The notes: a model not told the origin generated them from the letters alone. Shown: positions 1 to 10,648, numbered from the stretch's first letter. The stretch is DNA of 57,841 nt from Allobosea sp. Root483D1 (GCF_001429505.1 NZ_LMJW01000006.1:1-57841); one strand, 5' to 3'. Numbers and translations are program-made.

Positions 1-1113
1 CGCACCCATGTTGATCTCGCGGGCCGCGACCCCGACATCGGCCGCAGTCGCCTGGATCGTCGATACCGTCGATGCCAGTCGATCGACGGCCTCGTTGAAG
101 TCGGCTCGGAGCTGTTCGTACTCGGCGGGGAAAGCGTCCTCGATCCGGCAGGTCAGGTCCGCCTGGGCGAGGCGCTCCAGACCGCCTGCCAGTGCGCGGA
201 CGATCGCTTCCTGCTGCCGAGCGTCCTCGCGCTGCTGCTCCGCCGTGCGCTCCCGCTCAGCCTGGTTGCTACGGCGCTCGGCATCGCTGCGCCCCGACTG
301 CTCGGCGGCCTCCGTCTCCAGCCGCGCCTTCTCTATCGCCGACTCCCGCAGGACAGCGACGGCATCGGCCATGGCCGCGACCTCATCGCCGCTGCGCAGC
401 CTTGGCGGTTCGCTCGCAAGATCGCCCGCAGCCAGCTTCAGCATCGTTTCCTTGAGCTGGCCGAGGGGCTTCAGCATCCGGCGCGTCAGCCAGAACAGCA
501 GCGCTCCGCCGATCAAGGCGATCACCAGACCGACGATGATGTTGTTGCGGATCATGTCGTCGATGACGGTTAGGAAATCCGCCTGCTTGATGCCGACATA
601 GAGGATGCCGATCACCGCATTGTTCGACGTCTGGAGGATCGGCTCGTAGATCGTGAAATAGGGGACGCCGAGGATGTCGGCCGCGCCGGAATAGGTCCTG
701 CGTTCCTTGAAGACGGCGTCATGGGCCGGGCCCTGCGCCAGCTTGGTTCCGACCGCGCGCGAGCCGTCCGGCTTCTGCACATTGGTCGAGACGCGGGTGT
801 CGCCCATGAACACGGTGGCGGTGCCGCCGGAGAGCGCCTTGACCTTGTCGACGGCGGCGAAATTGCCATTCACCAGCTCGGAACCAAAATAGAGCTTGTC
901 GCCGTCGAGCCGTGCCTCGCCTTTGGTGGTGAGGATATCGCGCAGCAGGTTGCTGTTGACGATCAGGCTGGCCTGGGCTCGCTCGCGCATCGCGCTATCA
1001 GCGGCGCGGATCGACAGGATGACCGACGCCGCGACGGCGGCTGCGAAGATGGCAACCCCGACGATGGCGAGCCGGTTGGAGATCGGTAGCCAGAGGGAAG
1101 CAAGCTTCTTCAC
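1..1113 (-). CDS. methyl-accepting chemotaxis protein, 3' end outside window
   Basis: This is an inner-membrane chemoreceptor or related Cache/HAMP sensor; the first 371 codons are visible and the frame is still open at the window edge. The GTG start is preceded by AAGGAG six bases upstream. Residues 12-34 form a membrane segment, followed by about 150 periplasmic residues resembling a single Cache domain, a second membrane segment near 190-212, a HAMP linker near 213-265, a charged coiled stretch and a second HAMP-like repeat near 320-365. The signalling domain that would confirm coupling to CheA lies beyond the window. It sits after truB, where rpsO is usual. Confidence 0.82.
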   Translation of the reverse strand, partial: MKKLASLWLPISNRLAIVGVAIFAAAVAASVILSIRAADSAMRERAQASLIVNSNLLRDILTTKGEARLDGDKLYFGSELVNGNFAAVDKVKALSGGTATVFMGDTRVSTNVQKPDGSRAVGTKLAQGPAHDAVFKERRTYSGAADILGVPYFTIYEPILQTSNNAVIGILYVGIKQADFLTVIDDMIRNNIIVGLVIALIGGALLFWLTRRMLKPLGQLKETMLKLAAGDLASEPPRLRSGDEVAAMADAVAVLRESAIEKARLETEAAEQSGRSDAERRSNQAERERTAEQQREDARQQEAIVRALAGGLERLAQADLTCRIEDAFPAEYEQLRADFNEAVDRLASTVSTIQATAADVGVAAREINMGA

Positions 1114-1285
1114 GGGCGGCTCCTTGAGGCGGCCGAGATCGGCCAGCACTCAAGAACCCGTCCAAACTGGTAAATTTCGGCTTAAAGGGCGTCGAATCTG
1201 GCCGAAAGCCGCTTATTTTTGAGTGAGTTCGTCCCATTCAGCACGAAGTTCACGACGATAGGCGTGTGCTTCAAAGGCCGTTCTT

Positions 1286-2230
1286 CTAGAGGTTGAAGAC
1301 GCGGTGCGGGACGAATTCGCCCTGCGTGATCGAGCCGGTGGCGATCAGGACGCCGCCGCTGACCGCATAGACCGCCTCCGCTTCGAGCGGCGCGTCGCGA
1401 CCGCGCAGCAGCACGCTCTGGCCGCGTTTGAGCCTGAGCGCGGCGTCGCGATGCACGACGATCTCGGTGATCAGCGCCAGCGCCGCCGAGACCGGCAGCA
1501 GCGCCTGTGTGGCGTTGTCGCCATCGCGCAGCGTCTCGACGGTTGCCGCCTCTGCCACCGAGAACGGTCCGACGCGGGTGCGGCGCAGATGGGCGACATG
1601 GCCGAGACAGCCGAGCGCCAGCCCGAGGTCCCTGGCGATGGCGCGGACATAGGTGCCCTTGCCGCATTCGGCCTCGAAGGTCGTGGTCGGCCCGTCATGT
1701 CGGACGATGCGCAGCGCGGTGATCTCGACCGGGCGCGCCTGCAGCGTCACCTCCTCGCCGTCGCGGGCGAGGTCGTAGGCGCGCTCGCCGGCGATCTTGA
1801 TCGCCGAGAATTTCGGCGGCACCTGCTGGATCGTGCCGGTGAAGCGCGGCAGCAATGCTGCGATCGCAGTCTCGTCGGGGCGGTCCTCTGATGTCGCGAC
1901 GACTTTGCCTTCGGTATCGTCGGTGTCGGTCTGCGAGCCCCAGGCGACGGTGAATTCATAAGCCTTGCGGCCATCCATGACGAAGGGGACGGTCTTGGTG
2001 GCTTCGCCGAGCGCGATCGGCAGGAGGCCGGACGCGAGCGGATCGAGCGTGCCGGCATGACCGGCCTTCTTGGCGGCGTAGGCGCGCTTCACCACGGCGA
2101 CGGCATGGGTCGAGGTCATGCCGACCGGCTTGTCGAGCACGACCCAGCCATGAACATCGCGCTTCTTCGGCCGGGGCGCGAATTCCTTGCGGTCCTCGGC
2201 GGCGGCGCCGTTCTCTTCAGTCGTCGTCAT
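1286..2230 (-). CDS. truB: tRNA pseudouridine(55) synthase TruB
   Basis: TruB isomerises U55 to pseudouridine in the T loop of tRNAs in the cytoplasm. The protein of 314 residues has the diagnostic motif [13 protein letters not shown] with the catalytic Asp at about residue 63, and the early motif [13 protein letters not shown]. The length is normal for the family. The N-terminal 25 residues are a polar extension. The ATG overlaps the end of rbfA by 14 bases, so the two are translationally coupled in the rimP-nusA-infB operon. Confidence 0.96.
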   Translation of the reverse strand: MTTTEENGAAAEDRKEFAPRPKKRDVHGWVVLDKPVGMTSTHAVAVVKRAYAAKKAGHAGTLDPLASGLLPIALGEATKTVPFVMDGRKAYEFTVAWGSQTDTDDTEGKVVATSEDRPDETAIAALLPRFTGTIQQVPPKFSAIKIAGERAYDLARDGEEVTLQARPVEITALRIVRHDGPTTTFEAECGKGTYVRAIARDLGLALGCLGHVAHLRRTRVGPFSVAEAATVETLRDGDNATQALLPVSAALALITEIVVHRDAALRLKRGQSVLLRGRDAPLEAEAVYAVSGGVLIATGSITQGEFVPHRVFNL

Positions 2231-2681
2231 TAGACTTGTCTTGGGGGTTGTCTTGATCGAGGTCGTCGCGGTCGATGCGGAGCGGCTGCTTCAGGATGTC
2301 CTGCCGCACCTTGTCCGAATAGAGCAGCGCATCGACACGCTCGGCCTCGGCGAAGCTCTCATCCTTCAGGAAGCGGACGTTCGGCGCGTATTTCAGGTTC
2401 ACGCGATGAGCGATCTCGCCGCGGATATAGCGGGTATGGCCGCTCAGCGCCTTCAGCACGGGCGCGACGTCCTGGCCGCCGAGCGGCATGATGTAGCAGG
2501 TCGCGAGCTTGAGATCGGGCGAGAGCCTGACCTCCGGAACCGTGATGACATACTTGGCCAGGACATCATCGTGGATGTCGCCGCGCGAAAGCAGCTCGGC
2601 GAGCGCATGCCGGATCAATTCGCCGATGCGCAATTGCCGCTGCGAGGGCCCGGAGCCCTGTGTATTGGGTTTCTTTGCCAT
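2217..2681 (-). CDS. rbfA: 30S ribosome-binding factor RbfA
   Basis: RbfA binds the immature 30S subunit and assists 16S rRNA 5'-end maturation and cold adaptation. The 154-residue protein has the family's KH-like core ([18 protein letters not shown], then [14 protein letters not shown] and [14 protein letters not shown]). The acidic C-terminal tail ends in a DDD run, typical of alphaproteobacterial members. It follows infB by about 100 bases containing a strong hairpin and overlaps truB. Confidence 0.96.
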   Translation of the reverse strand: MAKKPNTQGSGPSQRQLRIGELIRHALAELLSRGDIHDDVLAKYVITVPEVRLSPDLKLATCYIMPLGGQDVAPVLKALSGHTRYIRGEIAHRVNLKYAPNVRFLKDESFAEAERVDALLYSDKVRQDILKQPLRIDRDDLDQDNPQDKSNDDD

Positions 2682-2729
2682 GGTTCTCGTTCTCCGGGAT
2701 CGGACCGGACGGACGGGTTTGAAACGTCA

Positions 2730-2751
2730 TGGCCGGGCGAAAGCCCGGCCA
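2730..2751 (-). terminator. hairpin between infB and rbfA
   Basis: A perfect 9-bp inverted repeat (TGGCCGGGC / GCCCGGCCA) encloses a 4-base loop just downstream of the infB stop. No uridine run follows on the minus strand, so it is a poor intrinsic terminator. It may be an mRNA processing or stability hairpin, or a partial attenuator that lowers rbfA-truB expression relative to infB. Confidence 0.45.
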
Positions 2752-2782
2752 TTTGTGAGTATCCGGGGAGGAAGCGGGCCGA

Positions 2783-5611
2783 TCAGAGGGTCCGCTTGAT
2801 CTCCTCGACGCGGAAGCACTCGATCACATCGCCTGCGCGCATGTCCTGGTAGCTCTCGAAGGACATGCCGCATTCCTGGCCGGCAACCACTTCCTTGGCG
2901 TCGTCCTTGAAGCGCTTGAGCTGCGAGAGCTTGCCCTCGTGGACGACGACGCCGTCGCGGATCAGGCGGACATTGGCGCCGCGCTCGATCGTGCCGTCGG
3001 TGACGCGGCAGCCGGCGATCTTGCCGACCTTCGAGACGTTGAAGATCTCGAGGATCTGCGCGTTGCCGAGCATGGTCTCGCGCAAAGTCGGCGCCAGCAG
3101 GCCCGACATCGCATCCTTCACATCATCCATCAGGTTGTAGATGATGCTGTAGTAGCGGATCTCGACGCCAGCCCGTTCGGCTGCCTCGCGCGCTTCCTTG
3201 TGGGCGCGGACGTTGAAGCCGATCACCACCGCGCCCGAAGCCTGGGCCAGCGTGACGTCGGATTCGGTGATCGCGCCGACGCCGGACGAGAGCACGCGGG
3301 CGCGAACCTCGTCGTTGCCGACCTTCTCGAGCGAGCCGACGATGGCTTCGACCGAGCCCTGCACGTCGCCCTTGACGACGAGCGGGAACTCCTTGCGGCC
3401 AGCGCCTTCCTTGAGCTCGCGCATCATCTCGGCGAGCGAGCGGCCGGCGCCCGAGCCAGCACCGCGGGCAGCGAGACGATCGCGCTTCTGGCGCTCGCGA
3501 TAATCGGTGATCTCGCGGGCCCGCGCTTCGGACTCGACGACCGCGACGCGATCACCGGCTTCCGGCGTGCCGTTGAAGCCGAGTACCTCGACCGGCAGCG
3601 ACGGCGCCGCTTCCTTGATCTGAGCACCGGTATCGGAGATCAGCGCCCGGACACGGCCCCATTCGGCGCCGGCGACGATGATGTCACCGGTGCGCAGGGT
3701 ACCGCGCTGGACCAGGACGGTCGCGACGGGACCGCGGCCGCGGTCGAGCTTGGCCTCGATCACGGTGCCTTCGGCAGCGCGCTCGGGGTTGGCCTTGATG
3801 TCGAGCACTTCGGCTTGCAGCGCGATCGCTTCGAGCAGCGTGTCGAGCCCCTGGCCGGTCTTGGCCGAGACTTCGATCTCCAGTGTCTCGCCGCCGAGCG
3901 ACTCGACCTGGATCTCGTATTGCAGCAGCTCGGAGCGGACCCGGTCCGGATTGGCGTCAGCCTTGTCGATCTTGTTGATCGCCACGATCAGCGGCACCTT
4001 GGCCGCCTTGGCGTGGTTGATGGCCTCGACCGTCTGCGGCATGACGCCGTCATCGGCCGCGACCACGAGCACGACCACGTCCGTCACCTTGGCGCCGCGG
4101 GCGCGCATCGCCGTGAAGGCGGCGTGGCCGGGCGTGTCGATGAAGGTCACCTTGGCACCGGCCGGCGTCGTCACCTGATAGGCGCCGATATGCTGGGTGA
4201 TGCCGCCGGCTTCGCCGGAGACGACATGGGTCTTGCGGATCGCGTCGAGCAGCGAGGTCTTGCCGTGGTCGACATGGCCCATGATCGTCACGACCGCAGG
4301 ACGCGAGACCAGCGTCTCGTCGGTATCGGGCGTGTCGAACAGGCCCTCCTCGACGTCGGATTCGGCGACGCGCTTGACGGTGTGGCCCATTTCTTCGGCC
4401 ACGAGCTGGGCGGTATCGGCGTCGACCACATCGGTGATCTTGTGCATCGCGCCCTGCTTCATCAGCAGGCGGATGACGTCGACGCCGCGCTCCGACATGC
4501 GGTTCGCGAGTTCCTGGATGGTGATCGTCTCGGGGATGATCACCTCGCGCATCACGCGCTCCTTGGCGACGTCCGAAGCGCGGTGGCCGGTCATGCGCTG
4601 CACGCGACGGCGGAAGGAGGCGAGCGAACGGGTCCGCTCGTCGTCTCCGCCCGTCGCAGTCGAGAGCGTCAGGCGGCCGCGCGGCTTCTCGCCGACCTTG
4701 GGGGTCTTCGGAGCCGGAGCCGGGGCGCCGCGGGGCGCGCCGGGCGCACCACCGGGACGGCGGAAGGCGGGACGCGCCTCGCCGTCATCGGGGCGGCTGC
4801 GCGGGGCGCCAGCTGAAGAGGGCGCCTGCCGAGCGGGCCGCGCGACGAGCGGCTCGGCCGGTGCATTGGCATCGGGGCGCGGCGGCCGCGGCGTGTCGGC
4901 GCGCGGACGGCGGACATCGAGGCTCGGCGGCCTTGCGCCGACATCGCGCATCGGCGGACGCGGCCCACCGAATTCGCGCGACTCCCGTGGTCCCGAAGGA
5001 GCGGGGCGCGGCGTCTGCGCGTAGGTGGGGGTAGAGGGAGCGGCGGTCTGCGCAGCGTCGCGCACCGGCGCGGGCCGCGGCGGCGCAGCCTCCTCGCTCA
5101 TGCGCTGGCGGGCGGCACTCTCGGCCCGGCGCTTGTGCTCGTCCTCCTGCCGGCGGCGATCCTCTTCCTCGCGCTGGCGGGCCTGGGCGGCTTCGCGCTC
5201 GGCACGCTCACGCTGATCACGGGCGGCGCGCTGGCGCGCTTCCTCCTCGGCGTGGGAGCGGGCTTCGGCTTCGCTGGCGCGCGCATCGGAGAGGGCGCGC
5301 TGGCGCGCATCCTTTTCGTCGTCCGAGAGCGTGCGCAGCAGCATGCCACTGGCCTGCCGGCTGACCTGCGGCGCCGCCTGAGGCGGCCGCGGTGGCGTCG
5401 GAGCCGGAGGCGGCTGGGGCGCGCGCGCGATTGGCGCCGGAGCCGGCTCGTGGCCGGCGACGCGGCGCTTGACCTCGACGACAACCTGCTTCGAGCGCCC
5501 ATGCGAGAAGCTCTGTCGGACAGTGCTCTGTTCGACAGGCCGCTTCAGCGACAACGTCTTGGGAGGCGTCACGCTCAAGGTCTTGTCGCCGGGGGTCTTG
5601 GTATCACTCAT
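2783..5611 (-). CDS. infB: translation initiation factor IF-2
   Basis: IF-2 is the GTPase that delivers fMet-tRNA to the 30S subunit and promotes subunit joining. The protein has 942 residues. The N-terminal ~350 are low-complexity, rich in Pro, Ala, Arg and Glu, as in rhizobial IF-2. The G domain follows from about residue 440 with GHVDHGKTS (G1), DTPGHAAFT (G3) and NKIDKADA (G4), and then the usual domains II-IV ending VEEIKRTL. The start ATG overlaps the preceding ylxR-like stop by four bases. The repetitive N-terminus creates long antisense open frames that are not genes. Confidence 0.97.
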   Translation of the reverse strand: MSDTKTPGDKTLSVTPPKTLSLKRPVEQSTVRQSFSHGRSKQVVVEVKRRVAGHEPAPAPIARAPQPPPAPTPPRPPQAAPQVSRQASGMLLRTLSDDEKDARQRALSDARASEAEARSHAEEEARQRAARDQRERAEREAAQARQREEEDRRRQEDEHKRRAESAARQRMSEEAAPPRPAPVRDAAQTAAPSTPTYAQTPRPAPSGPRESREFGGPRPPMRDVGARPPSLDVRRPRADTPRPPRPDANAPAEPLVARPARQAPSSAGAPRSRPDDGEARPAFRRPGGAPGAPRGAPAPAPKTPKVGEKPRGRLTLSTATGGDDERTRSLASFRRRVQRMTGHRASDVAKERVMREVIIPETITIQELANRMSERGVDVIRLLMKQGAMHKITDVVDADTAQLVAEEMGHTVKRVAESDVEEGLFDTPDTDETLVSRPAVVTIMGHVDHGKTSLLDAIRKTHVVSGEAGGITQHIGAYQVTTPAGAKVTFIDTPGHAAFTAMRARGAKVTDVVVLVVAADDGVMPQTVEAINHAKAAKVPLIVAINKIDKADANPDRVRSELLQYEIQVESLGGETLEIEVSAKTGQGLDTLLEAIALQAEVLDIKANPERAAEGTVIEAKLDRGRGPVATVLVQRGTLRTGDIIVAGAEWGRVRALISDTGAQIKEAAPSLPVEVLGFNGTPEAGDRVAVVESEARAREITDYRERQKRDRLAARGAGSGAGRSLAEMMRELKEGAGRKEFPLVVKGDVQGSVEAIVGSLEKVGNDEVRARVLSSGVGAITESDVTLAQASGAVVIGFNVRAHKEAREAAERAGVEIRYYSIIYNLMDDVKDAMSGLLAPTLRETMLGNAQILEIFNVSKVGKIAGCRVTDGTIERGANVRLIRDGVVVHEGKLSQLKRFKDDAKEVVAGQECGMSFESYQDMRAGDVIECFRVEEIKRTL

Positions 5612-6297
5612 TCCGCTTTCGGTCCTGCCGGTTCGGTCTTCGTCTGGTCACGCGCGTCGGATTCAGTCGGGTCGATAAACGCCGTTTCGCCAGCATCGTT
5701 CGTCCGAAAACGGACGAGCCGACGCCAGCGCGCGAGGAAACCCTCAGTCGCCGGACCCGGAGCAAGCGCAGCATGTATCACATGCTCACGCCCGAGCGCC
5801 AGTTCCAGTTCAGCCGAGGCGAAAATCGCCACGACCGGTATGTCTTTCGGCGTCGACGCCCGCCGGAGCGCCTGGCCGATCTTGCGCCTGCCATCCTCGG
5901 CGCCGTCGCTGGCGGCGATCACTGCGGCAGGCCGTCCGGCCCCCGCCTGCGCCTCGACCTTGGCGAAGCCGGTCGAGACCAGCCCCGCCTTGTTCGCCAT
6001 GGCAAGCGCCTGGATCGCGTCCCTGGTCAGCAGGGCATCGACCTCGGCGGCGAGATCAGGCGACACCGTCACCTTTGTCTTCAGCGAGCGCTCGAAGGCG
6101 CGCCGCTTCACCGCTTCGCCAACCGCGGCCGCGCTGAGCGAGACCCAGACGCCGCGTCCCGGCAGCTTGCGCCTGATGTCCGGCACCAGCACCTCGCCGG
6201 GGCCGACCACGAAGCGGATCAGATCCTCCGGTGCCCGGCCCTGGCGCGTCACCGCGCAGGTGCGCTCCGAACCCTCGCCTTCGGCGCGCCGGCTCAT
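5608..6297 (-). CDS. YlxR-family RNA-binding protein (DUF448) with L7Ae-like half
   Basis: YlxR proteins are nucleic-acid-binding factors encoded between nusA and infB. The N-terminal ~85 residues carry the YlxR signature ([20 protein letters not shown], then [14 protein letters not shown]). The rest resembles a ribosomal L7Ae-like fold ([12 protein letters not shown], then a VIAASD stretch), the two-domain form usual in alphaproteobacteria. I chose the ATG at 6297, just after the nusA stop, over an in-frame TTG at 6339 inside nusA. The gene overlaps infB by four bases. The function is known only by family and context. Confidence 0.88.
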   Translation of the reverse strand: MSRRAEGEGSERTCAVTRQGRAPEDLIRFVVGPGEVLVPDIRRKLPGRGVWVSLSAAAVGEAVKRRAFERSLKTKVTVSPDLAAEVDALLTRDAIQALAMANKAGLVSTGFAKVEAQAGAGRPAAVIAASDGAEDGRRKIGQALRRASTPKDIPVVAIFASAELELALGREHVIHAALAPGPATEGFLARWRRLVRFRTNDAGETAFIDPTESDARDQTKTEPAGPKAE

Positions 6298-6313
6298 CGT
6301 GCGCGGTTCCGGC

Positions 6314-7915
6314 TCAGGCCTGCGACTCCTCGGCTTCAACCTCGGCCTCGACCTCGGCTTCCGGCTCCGGCGCCTCGATCCAGCCCGCCTTGACGCGGGC
6401 CGCCATCACGATCGCCTCGGCATCCTGGCGCGACAGGTCGAACCCGTCGAGATAACCGGAATGACGGGTGGTCTCGCCATCCTTGCGCTCGGTCCAGCCG
6501 ACCAGGTCGTCGGTGGCGCAGCCGGCGAGGTCCTCGACGCTCTTCACGTCGTTCTCGCCGAGCGCGACCATCATCGCGGTGGTGACGCCCTCGACCTCGC
6601 GCAGCTCGTCTTCGACGCCGAGCGCCTTGCGCTTGTCGTCGAACTCGGCCTCGATCGCCGCGAGATACTCCTGGGCGCGGTTCTGGATTTCGCCAGCGGT
6701 GTCCTCGTCGAAACCCTCGATCGAGGACAGCTCGGTCGGCTCGACATAGGCGACCTCCTCGACCGAGCGGAAGCCTTCCGAGGCGAGGAGCTGGCCGACC
6801 GTCTCGTCGACGTTGAGGGCGTTCATGAACAGCTCGGTGCGGGTCAGGAATTCCTTCTGACGGCGCTCCGATTCCTCGGCCTCGGTCAGGATGTCGATGT
6901 CCCAGCCGGTGAGCTGCGAGGCGAGGCGGACATTCTGGCCGCGCCGGCCGATGGCGAGCGAAAGCTGCTCGTCCGGCACCACGACCTCGATCTTGTCGGC
7001 TTCCTCGTCGAGAACGACCTTGGCGACCTCAGCCGGCTGCAGCGCGTTGACGACGAAGGTCGCGACATCGGGCGACCACGGGATGATGTCGATCTTCTCA
7101 CCCTGGAGCTCGCCGACCACGGCCTGCACGCGCGAGCCGCGCATGCCGACGCAGGCGCCGACCGGGTCGATCGAGGAATCACGGCTGATCACCGCGATCT
7201 TGGCGCGCGAGCCCGGATCGCGGGCGACGGCCTTGACCTCGACGATGCCGTCATAGATCTCCGGCACTTCCTGGCCGAACAGCTTGGCCATGAACTGCGG
7301 GTGGGTGCGCGACAGGAAGATCTGCGGCCCACGCGGCTCGCGGCGCACGTCGTAGACATAGGCGCGGGCGCGGTCGCCGACCTTGAAGGTCTCGCGCGGG
7401 ATCATCTCGTCGCGGCGGATGATCGCCTCGCCGCGGCCGAGATCGACGAAGACATTGCCGTACTCGACACGCTTGACCGCGCCGTTGACGATCTCGCCGA
7501 TGCGGTCCTTGTATTCGTCATACTGCCGGTCGCGCTCGGCCTCGCGCACCTTCTGCACGATGACCTGCTTGGCCGACTGGGCCGCGATGCGGCCGAAATC
7601 GAAGGGCGGCAGCGGATCGGAGATCACGTCGCCGACCTGGGCGGCCGGGTTGTGGCGCTTGGCCTCGTCGACGGTGATCTCGACGGCGCCGTTTTCGACG
7701 AGGTCGACGACCTGGAGATGGCGCGCCAGCCGGAGCTCGCCCGATTTCGCGTTGATCTCGGCATGGACGTCGGTCTCGGCGCCGTAGCGCGAGCGCGCCG
7801 CTTTGGCGATCGCATCCTGCATCGCGTCGATCACGATCTGCCGGTCGATCGACTTCTCGCGGGCGACGGCGTCGGCGATCTGCAACAGCTCGAGCCGGTT
7901 GGCGCTAACTGCCAT
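6314..7915 (-). CDS. nusA: transcription termination/antitermination protein NusA
   Basis: NusA binds RNA polymerase and nascent RNA, modulating pausing, termination and antitermination. The sequence shows the N-terminal polymerase-binding domain ([18 protein letters not shown]), an S1 domain, tandem KH domains ([38 protein letters not shown]) and C-terminal acidic repeats, ending in a Glu-rich tail. I chose ATG 7915 because MAVSANRLE is the conserved N-terminus and GAGGAG lies upstream; a GTG at 7924 is also in frame. It is the second gene of the operon and may act on the leader terminator upstream of rimP. Confidence 0.97.
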   Translation of the reverse strand: MAVSANRLELLQIADAVAREKSIDRQIVIDAMQDAIAKAARSRYGAETDVHAEINAKSGELRLARHLQVVDLVENGAVEITVDEAKRHNPAAQVGDVISDPLPPFDFGRIAAQSAKQVIVQKVREAERDRQYDEYKDRIGEIVNGAVKRVEYGNVFVDLGRGEAIIRRDEMIPRETFKVGDRARAYVYDVRREPRGPQIFLSRTHPQFMAKLFGQEVPEIYDGIVEVKAVARDPGSRAKIAVISRDSSIDPVGACVGMRGSRVQAVVGELQGEKIDIIPWSPDVATFVVNALQPAEVAKVVLDEEADKIEVVVPDEQLSLAIGRRGQNVRLASQLTGWDIDILTEAEESERRQKEFLTRTELFMNALNVDETVGQLLASEGFRSVEEVAYVEPTELSSIEGFDEDTAGEIQNRAQEYLAAIEAEFDDKRKALGVEDELREVEGVTTAMMVALGENDVKSVEDLAGCATDDLVGWTERKDGETTRHSGYLDGFDLSRQDAEAIVMAARVKAGWIEAPEPEAEVEAEVEAEESQA

Positions 7916-7920
7916 GGCGC

Positions 7921-8619
7921 TCACTCCTCTTCTTCTGTGTTCTGCACCGGCCCCTTGGGATCCTTGCCCGACTTGCGGGCCTTGGGATCGCGGGGGCCGA
8001 GCGACTTGCCGCGCCCGGGCACGGGCTGGGCGATCTCGTCGGCAGGCGGCATGTGCGGCGCCAAGCCGGATTTGCCGCGCCGGAGCGATTCGGTGACCAG
8101 CGCGTCGGTCAGCACCAGCCGCGCCTCGGTGATCAGCCGCATCGGGATCGCGACGTCGCGTTCCTCGTCGGCCTTGGCATCGTCGCGGCTCAGCAAGGCA
8201 TCGGTGCCATCGGCACCCCGCAAGATGCCGCGGAAACGCTTGCGCCCGGCATGGATCTCGCTGGTCTCGATCTTGGTCAGGTGACCGGCCCAGCGCTCGA
8301 AATCGCCCGGCCGGACCAGCGGTCGGTCGATGCCCGGCGACGACACTTCCAGATGGTACGCCGCCTGGATCGGATCGTCGACATCGAGCGCCGGCGAAAC
8401 CGCCTGGCTCACCGCCTCGCAGCCCTCGACGGTCATGGTGCCGTCGGGGAGCTCGGCCATGATCTGGACAGTACAGCCGTTCTGGCTGGAGACGCGGACC
8501 CGCACCAGCCGGTAGCCGAGATCCATGATCGCCGGCTCGATGATCGTCGCCACGCGTGCAGCGACGCCGCTCTCGACAACGATGCGGTCTTCCTGGTCCT
8601 GCGTGTTTTGCTCGCCCAT
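7921..8619 (-). CDS. rimP: ribosome maturation factor RimP
   Basis: RimP is needed for 30S subunit assembly and is the first gene of the operon with nusA and infB. The 232-residue protein has the conserved core [32 protein letters not shown] and [21 protein letters not shown]. The C-terminal extension of about 50 residues is Lys/Gly/Pro-rich and ends in a Glu run, common in Rhizobiales. The stop codon lies six bases before the nusA ATG. A promoter and a terminator hairpin lie in the leader. Confidence 0.95.
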   Translation of the reverse strand: MGEQNTQDQEDRIVVESGVAARVATIIEPAIMDLGYRLVRVRVSSQNGCTVQIMAELPDGTMTVEGCEAVSQAVSPALDVDDPIQAAYHLEVSSPGIDRPLVRPGDFERWAGHLTKIETSEIHAGRKRFRGILRGADGTDALLSRDDAKADEERDVAIPMRLITEARLVLTDALVTESLRRGKSGLAPHMPPADEIAQPVPGRGKSLGPRDPKARKSGKDPKGPVQNTEEEE

Positions 8620-8677
8620 GGCTATGGCTGCCGGTCTCCTGGCGGCTGCGGGCTCTGGAGGGGTTCGGCCAACAAAA

Positions 8678-8703
8678 AAGAGCGGGCCGGTGGGCCCGCT
8701 CTT
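8678..8703 (-). terminator. intrinsic terminator in the rimP operon leader
   Basis: An 11-bp perfect stem (AAGAGCGGGCC / GGCCCGCTCTT, 4-base loop) is followed on the minus strand by TTTTTTGTT. It lies about 60 bases upstream of the rimP start and about 40 bases downstream of a good promoter. With no minus-strand gene ending upstream, it is best read as a premature terminator (attenuator) for rimP-nusA-infB. Terminator-bearing rimP leaders have been proposed in proteobacteria, as I recall. Confidence 0.75.
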
Positions 8704-8741
8704 GATCGCCGGCTTACACCGAAACCAGAGCTGTTGGCCGC

Positions 8742-8770
8742 TATCTAGTCCTGTTTCGACGATCTTGCAA
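8742..8770 (-). promoter_or_regulatory. candidate sigma-70 promoter of the rimP-nusA-infB operon
   Basis: On the minus strand the sequence reads CTTGCAA (-35 TTGCAA, 8765-8770), a 17-base spacer, then TAGATA (-10, 8742-8747). This fits the alphaproteobacterial CTTGAC-N17-CTATAT pattern. Transcription would start roughly 35-40 bases before the leader terminator, giving a compact attenuation region. Confidence 0.55.
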
Positions 8771-8858
8771 GCCTCTCCGCGATTGCGGTGATCCCGCTAA
8801 CCCGCTGGTCATTCTTCATTGCTAGGACGGGGGGATGGTTGTGTGGTGAGGTTGCGTG

Positions 8859-9974
8859 ATGAGTCCTGTCGGTGCGCTGCTGCGCGATCTCGAGACGACG
8901 ATGGCGCGCGGCTCGACCGACGAGCGCGCCGTCATCCTGTCGCGGCTGACCGATCTCTTCCTCGCCACGGCCACGGACATGGGCGAGGACCAGGTCGGCG
9001 TCTTCGACGTGGTCATCGGCCGCCTTGCCCGCGCGATCGAGATGAGAGCGCGCATCGAGCTGGCCGAGCGGCTGGCCCCCGTTCCCAATGCACCGAGCGG
9101 TGTCGTGCGCCAGCTCGCCCTCGACGAGATCGCGGTCGCGCGGCCGGTCCTCGTCGCCTCGGCCCGGCTCAGCGACCATGATCTCGTCGCCATCGCTGCC
9201 GCCAAGGGGCGCGATCACATGCTCGCCATCACCGAGCGGCCGGATCTCGGCGAGCCGGTCACCGATTTTCTGATCCTGCGCGGCGGCCGCGTCGTGACCC
9301 ATGCCGTCGCCGCCAACCAGACCGCCCGCTTCTCCCGCCATGGCATGGGCGTCCTCGTCATGCGCGCCGCCCAGGACGACGCCCTGCAGGCGACGCTCGG
9401 CTCGCGCGCCGACATCCCGGCCGATCTCGCCGAGCAGCTGATGGCGGCCGCCAAGAGCTCGGCCCGCCGCCGGCTCGAAGCCTCGCTCGAGCCGTCTCTG
9501 GCCGGGGCCGTCGCCGGCGCGGTCGAGCGTGGCGCCGAGGCCGTCTCGATCCAGGCCGCGGTCGGCGATGAGTTGGGTCGGTTCGGCAAGGCGCTGGCGG
9601 ACGTCAAGGCGCTGGACGACGCCGGCAAGCTCGATGAATCCGTGGTGGCGCAATATGCGACCTCCGGCGCGGTGGAGCATGCCGTCTGCGGCGTCGCCAC
9701 GCTGGCCCGGCTGACCTTGCCCGCGACCGAGCAGATCGTCTTCGGTCCCGATCGCGACGCGGTCCTGCTGGTGGCGCGCGGCATGGGCTGGTCCTGGGAG
9801 ACGACCAAGGCGCTGATCGGCCTGCGCAAGGGCGACGGCAAGTCCGCTTCGGTGCTGGAGCGGGCGAGGCAGAGCTTCCGCAACCTGACGCCGATGACGG
9901 CCCAGCGCGTGCTCGGCTTCCTCAGGATGCGCGACGGCGCGCAGTCAGATAGCTCGGCACCCGTCCGGCCTTGA
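8859..9974 (+). CDS. DUF2336 domain protein
   Basis: This is a cytoplasmic alphaproteobacterial protein of 371 residues without a known enzymatic motif. It shows the HEAT-like helical pattern of DUF2336 (RLTDLFLATATDMGEDQVGVFDVVIGRLARAIEMRARIELAERLA, in shorter recognisable pieces such as LARAIEMRARIELAE), repeated helical pairs and a C-terminal half containing GMGWSWETTKALI. I chose ATG 8859; a GTG immediately before it is possible. Transcription diverges from rimP. The 3' end overlaps the convergent trmB by 53 bases. The function is unknown. Confidence 0.75.
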   Translation: MSPVGALLRDLETTMARGSTDERAVILSRLTDLFLATATDMGEDQVGVFDVVIGRLARAIEMRARIELAERLAPVPNAPSGVVRQLALDEIAVARPVLVASARLSDHDLVAIAAAKGRDHMLAITERPDLGEPVTDFLILRGGRVVTHAVAANQTARFSRHGMGVLVMRAAQDDALQATLGSRADIPADLAEQLMAAAKSSARRRLEASLEPSLAGAVAGAVERGAEAVSIQAAVGDELGRFGKALADVKALDDAGKLDESVVAQYATSGAVEHAVCGVATLARLTLPATEQIVFGPDRDAVLLVARGMGWSWETTKALIGLRKGDGKSASVLERARQSFRNLTPMTAQRVLGFLRMRDGAQSDSSAPVRP

Positions 9975-10614
9975 TCGCCTTGGCCTCGTAGCGGGTGCGC
10001 ACCCAGCCCGGATAGGGCTGGCGCCATTCTTCGGCACTCTCGTCGACCCAGTCGAAATCGGGCGAGGCCATGAGCCGCGCCAGCGTCCAGCCGACATAGT
10101 CGTCGATATCGCTGGCAAAGCGGAAGCGGCCATCCGGCCGCAATACCCTGGCGAGCAGCTTGAGCGTCCGCTCCGAGACGAAGCGGCGCTTGCGCTGCCG
10201 GCGCTTCGGCCACGGGTCCGGATAGAGCAGATCGGCGGCGTCGATGCTGCCTTCCGGCAGCAGCGGCAGGAGCAATGCAGCATCGCCGTCCCAGAGGCGG
10301 ATATTGCGCAGGCCCTCCTGTTCGATCACGGCCAGGAACTTGGCCATGCCGTTGATGAAGGGCTCGACGCCGATGAAGCCGATCTGCGGGCTCTCGCGCA
10401 TGCGCGCCAGGAGGTGCTCGCCGCCGCCGAAACCGATCTCGAGCCTGATCGCTTCGACCGGAATGGGGAAGAGCGCCTTCAGGTCCGCGATCGGCCCCTC
10501 GGGCAGGCGCAGCGCCGGCAGGGTCTCTGTGATGCGCTCGGCCTGGCCCTGGCGCAGTCCCTTGCCCTTGCGCCGGCCGAAGAAGGCTCGGTCTGGATCA
10601 TGCTGCTCTGTCAT
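9922..10614 (-). CDS. trmB: tRNA (guanine-N7-)-methyltransferase
   Basis: TrmB methylates G46 of tRNA at N7 using S-adenosylmethionine. The SAM-binding motif is LEIGFGGGEHL. The family motif DLLYPDPWPKRRQRKRRFV follows, then the C-terminal RTRYEAKA segment that helps bind tRNA. I chose ATG 10614 (MTEQHDPDRAFFGRRKGK), because the longer frame reads back through the metK terminator. It lies downstream of metK, which makes the methyl donor, but the metK terminator separates them. The gene converges on and overlaps DUF2336. Confidence 0.94.
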   Translation of the reverse strand: MTEQHDPDRAFFGRRKGKGLRQGQAERITETLPALRLPEGPIADLKALFPIPVEAIRLEIGFGGGEHLLARMRESPQIGFIGVEPFINGMAKFLAVIEQEGLRNIRLWDGDAALLLPLLPEGSIDAADLLYPDPWPKRRQRKRRFVSERTLKLLARVLRPDGRFRFASDIDDYVGWTLARLMASPDFDWVDESAEEWRQPYPGWVRTRYEAKAIKAGRVPSYLTARRRAS

Positions 10615-10648
10615 GCGCTTCGCTCTATGCGGGTTCGAGCAAAAGAAA

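Noticed and set aside
2939..4816. Long plus-strand frame opposite the infB G domain
   Set aside because: Its Asp/His/Leu-rich translation is the typical mirror of a GC-rich gene; infB motifs are intact on the other strand.
5135..8284. Very long plus-strand open frame opposite infB, ylxR, nusA and rimP
   Set aside because: The minus strand carries well-known proteins with full motifs throughout. The plus-strand frame is a by-product of high GC and the repetitive IF-2 N-terminus, and its translation lacks recognisable domains.
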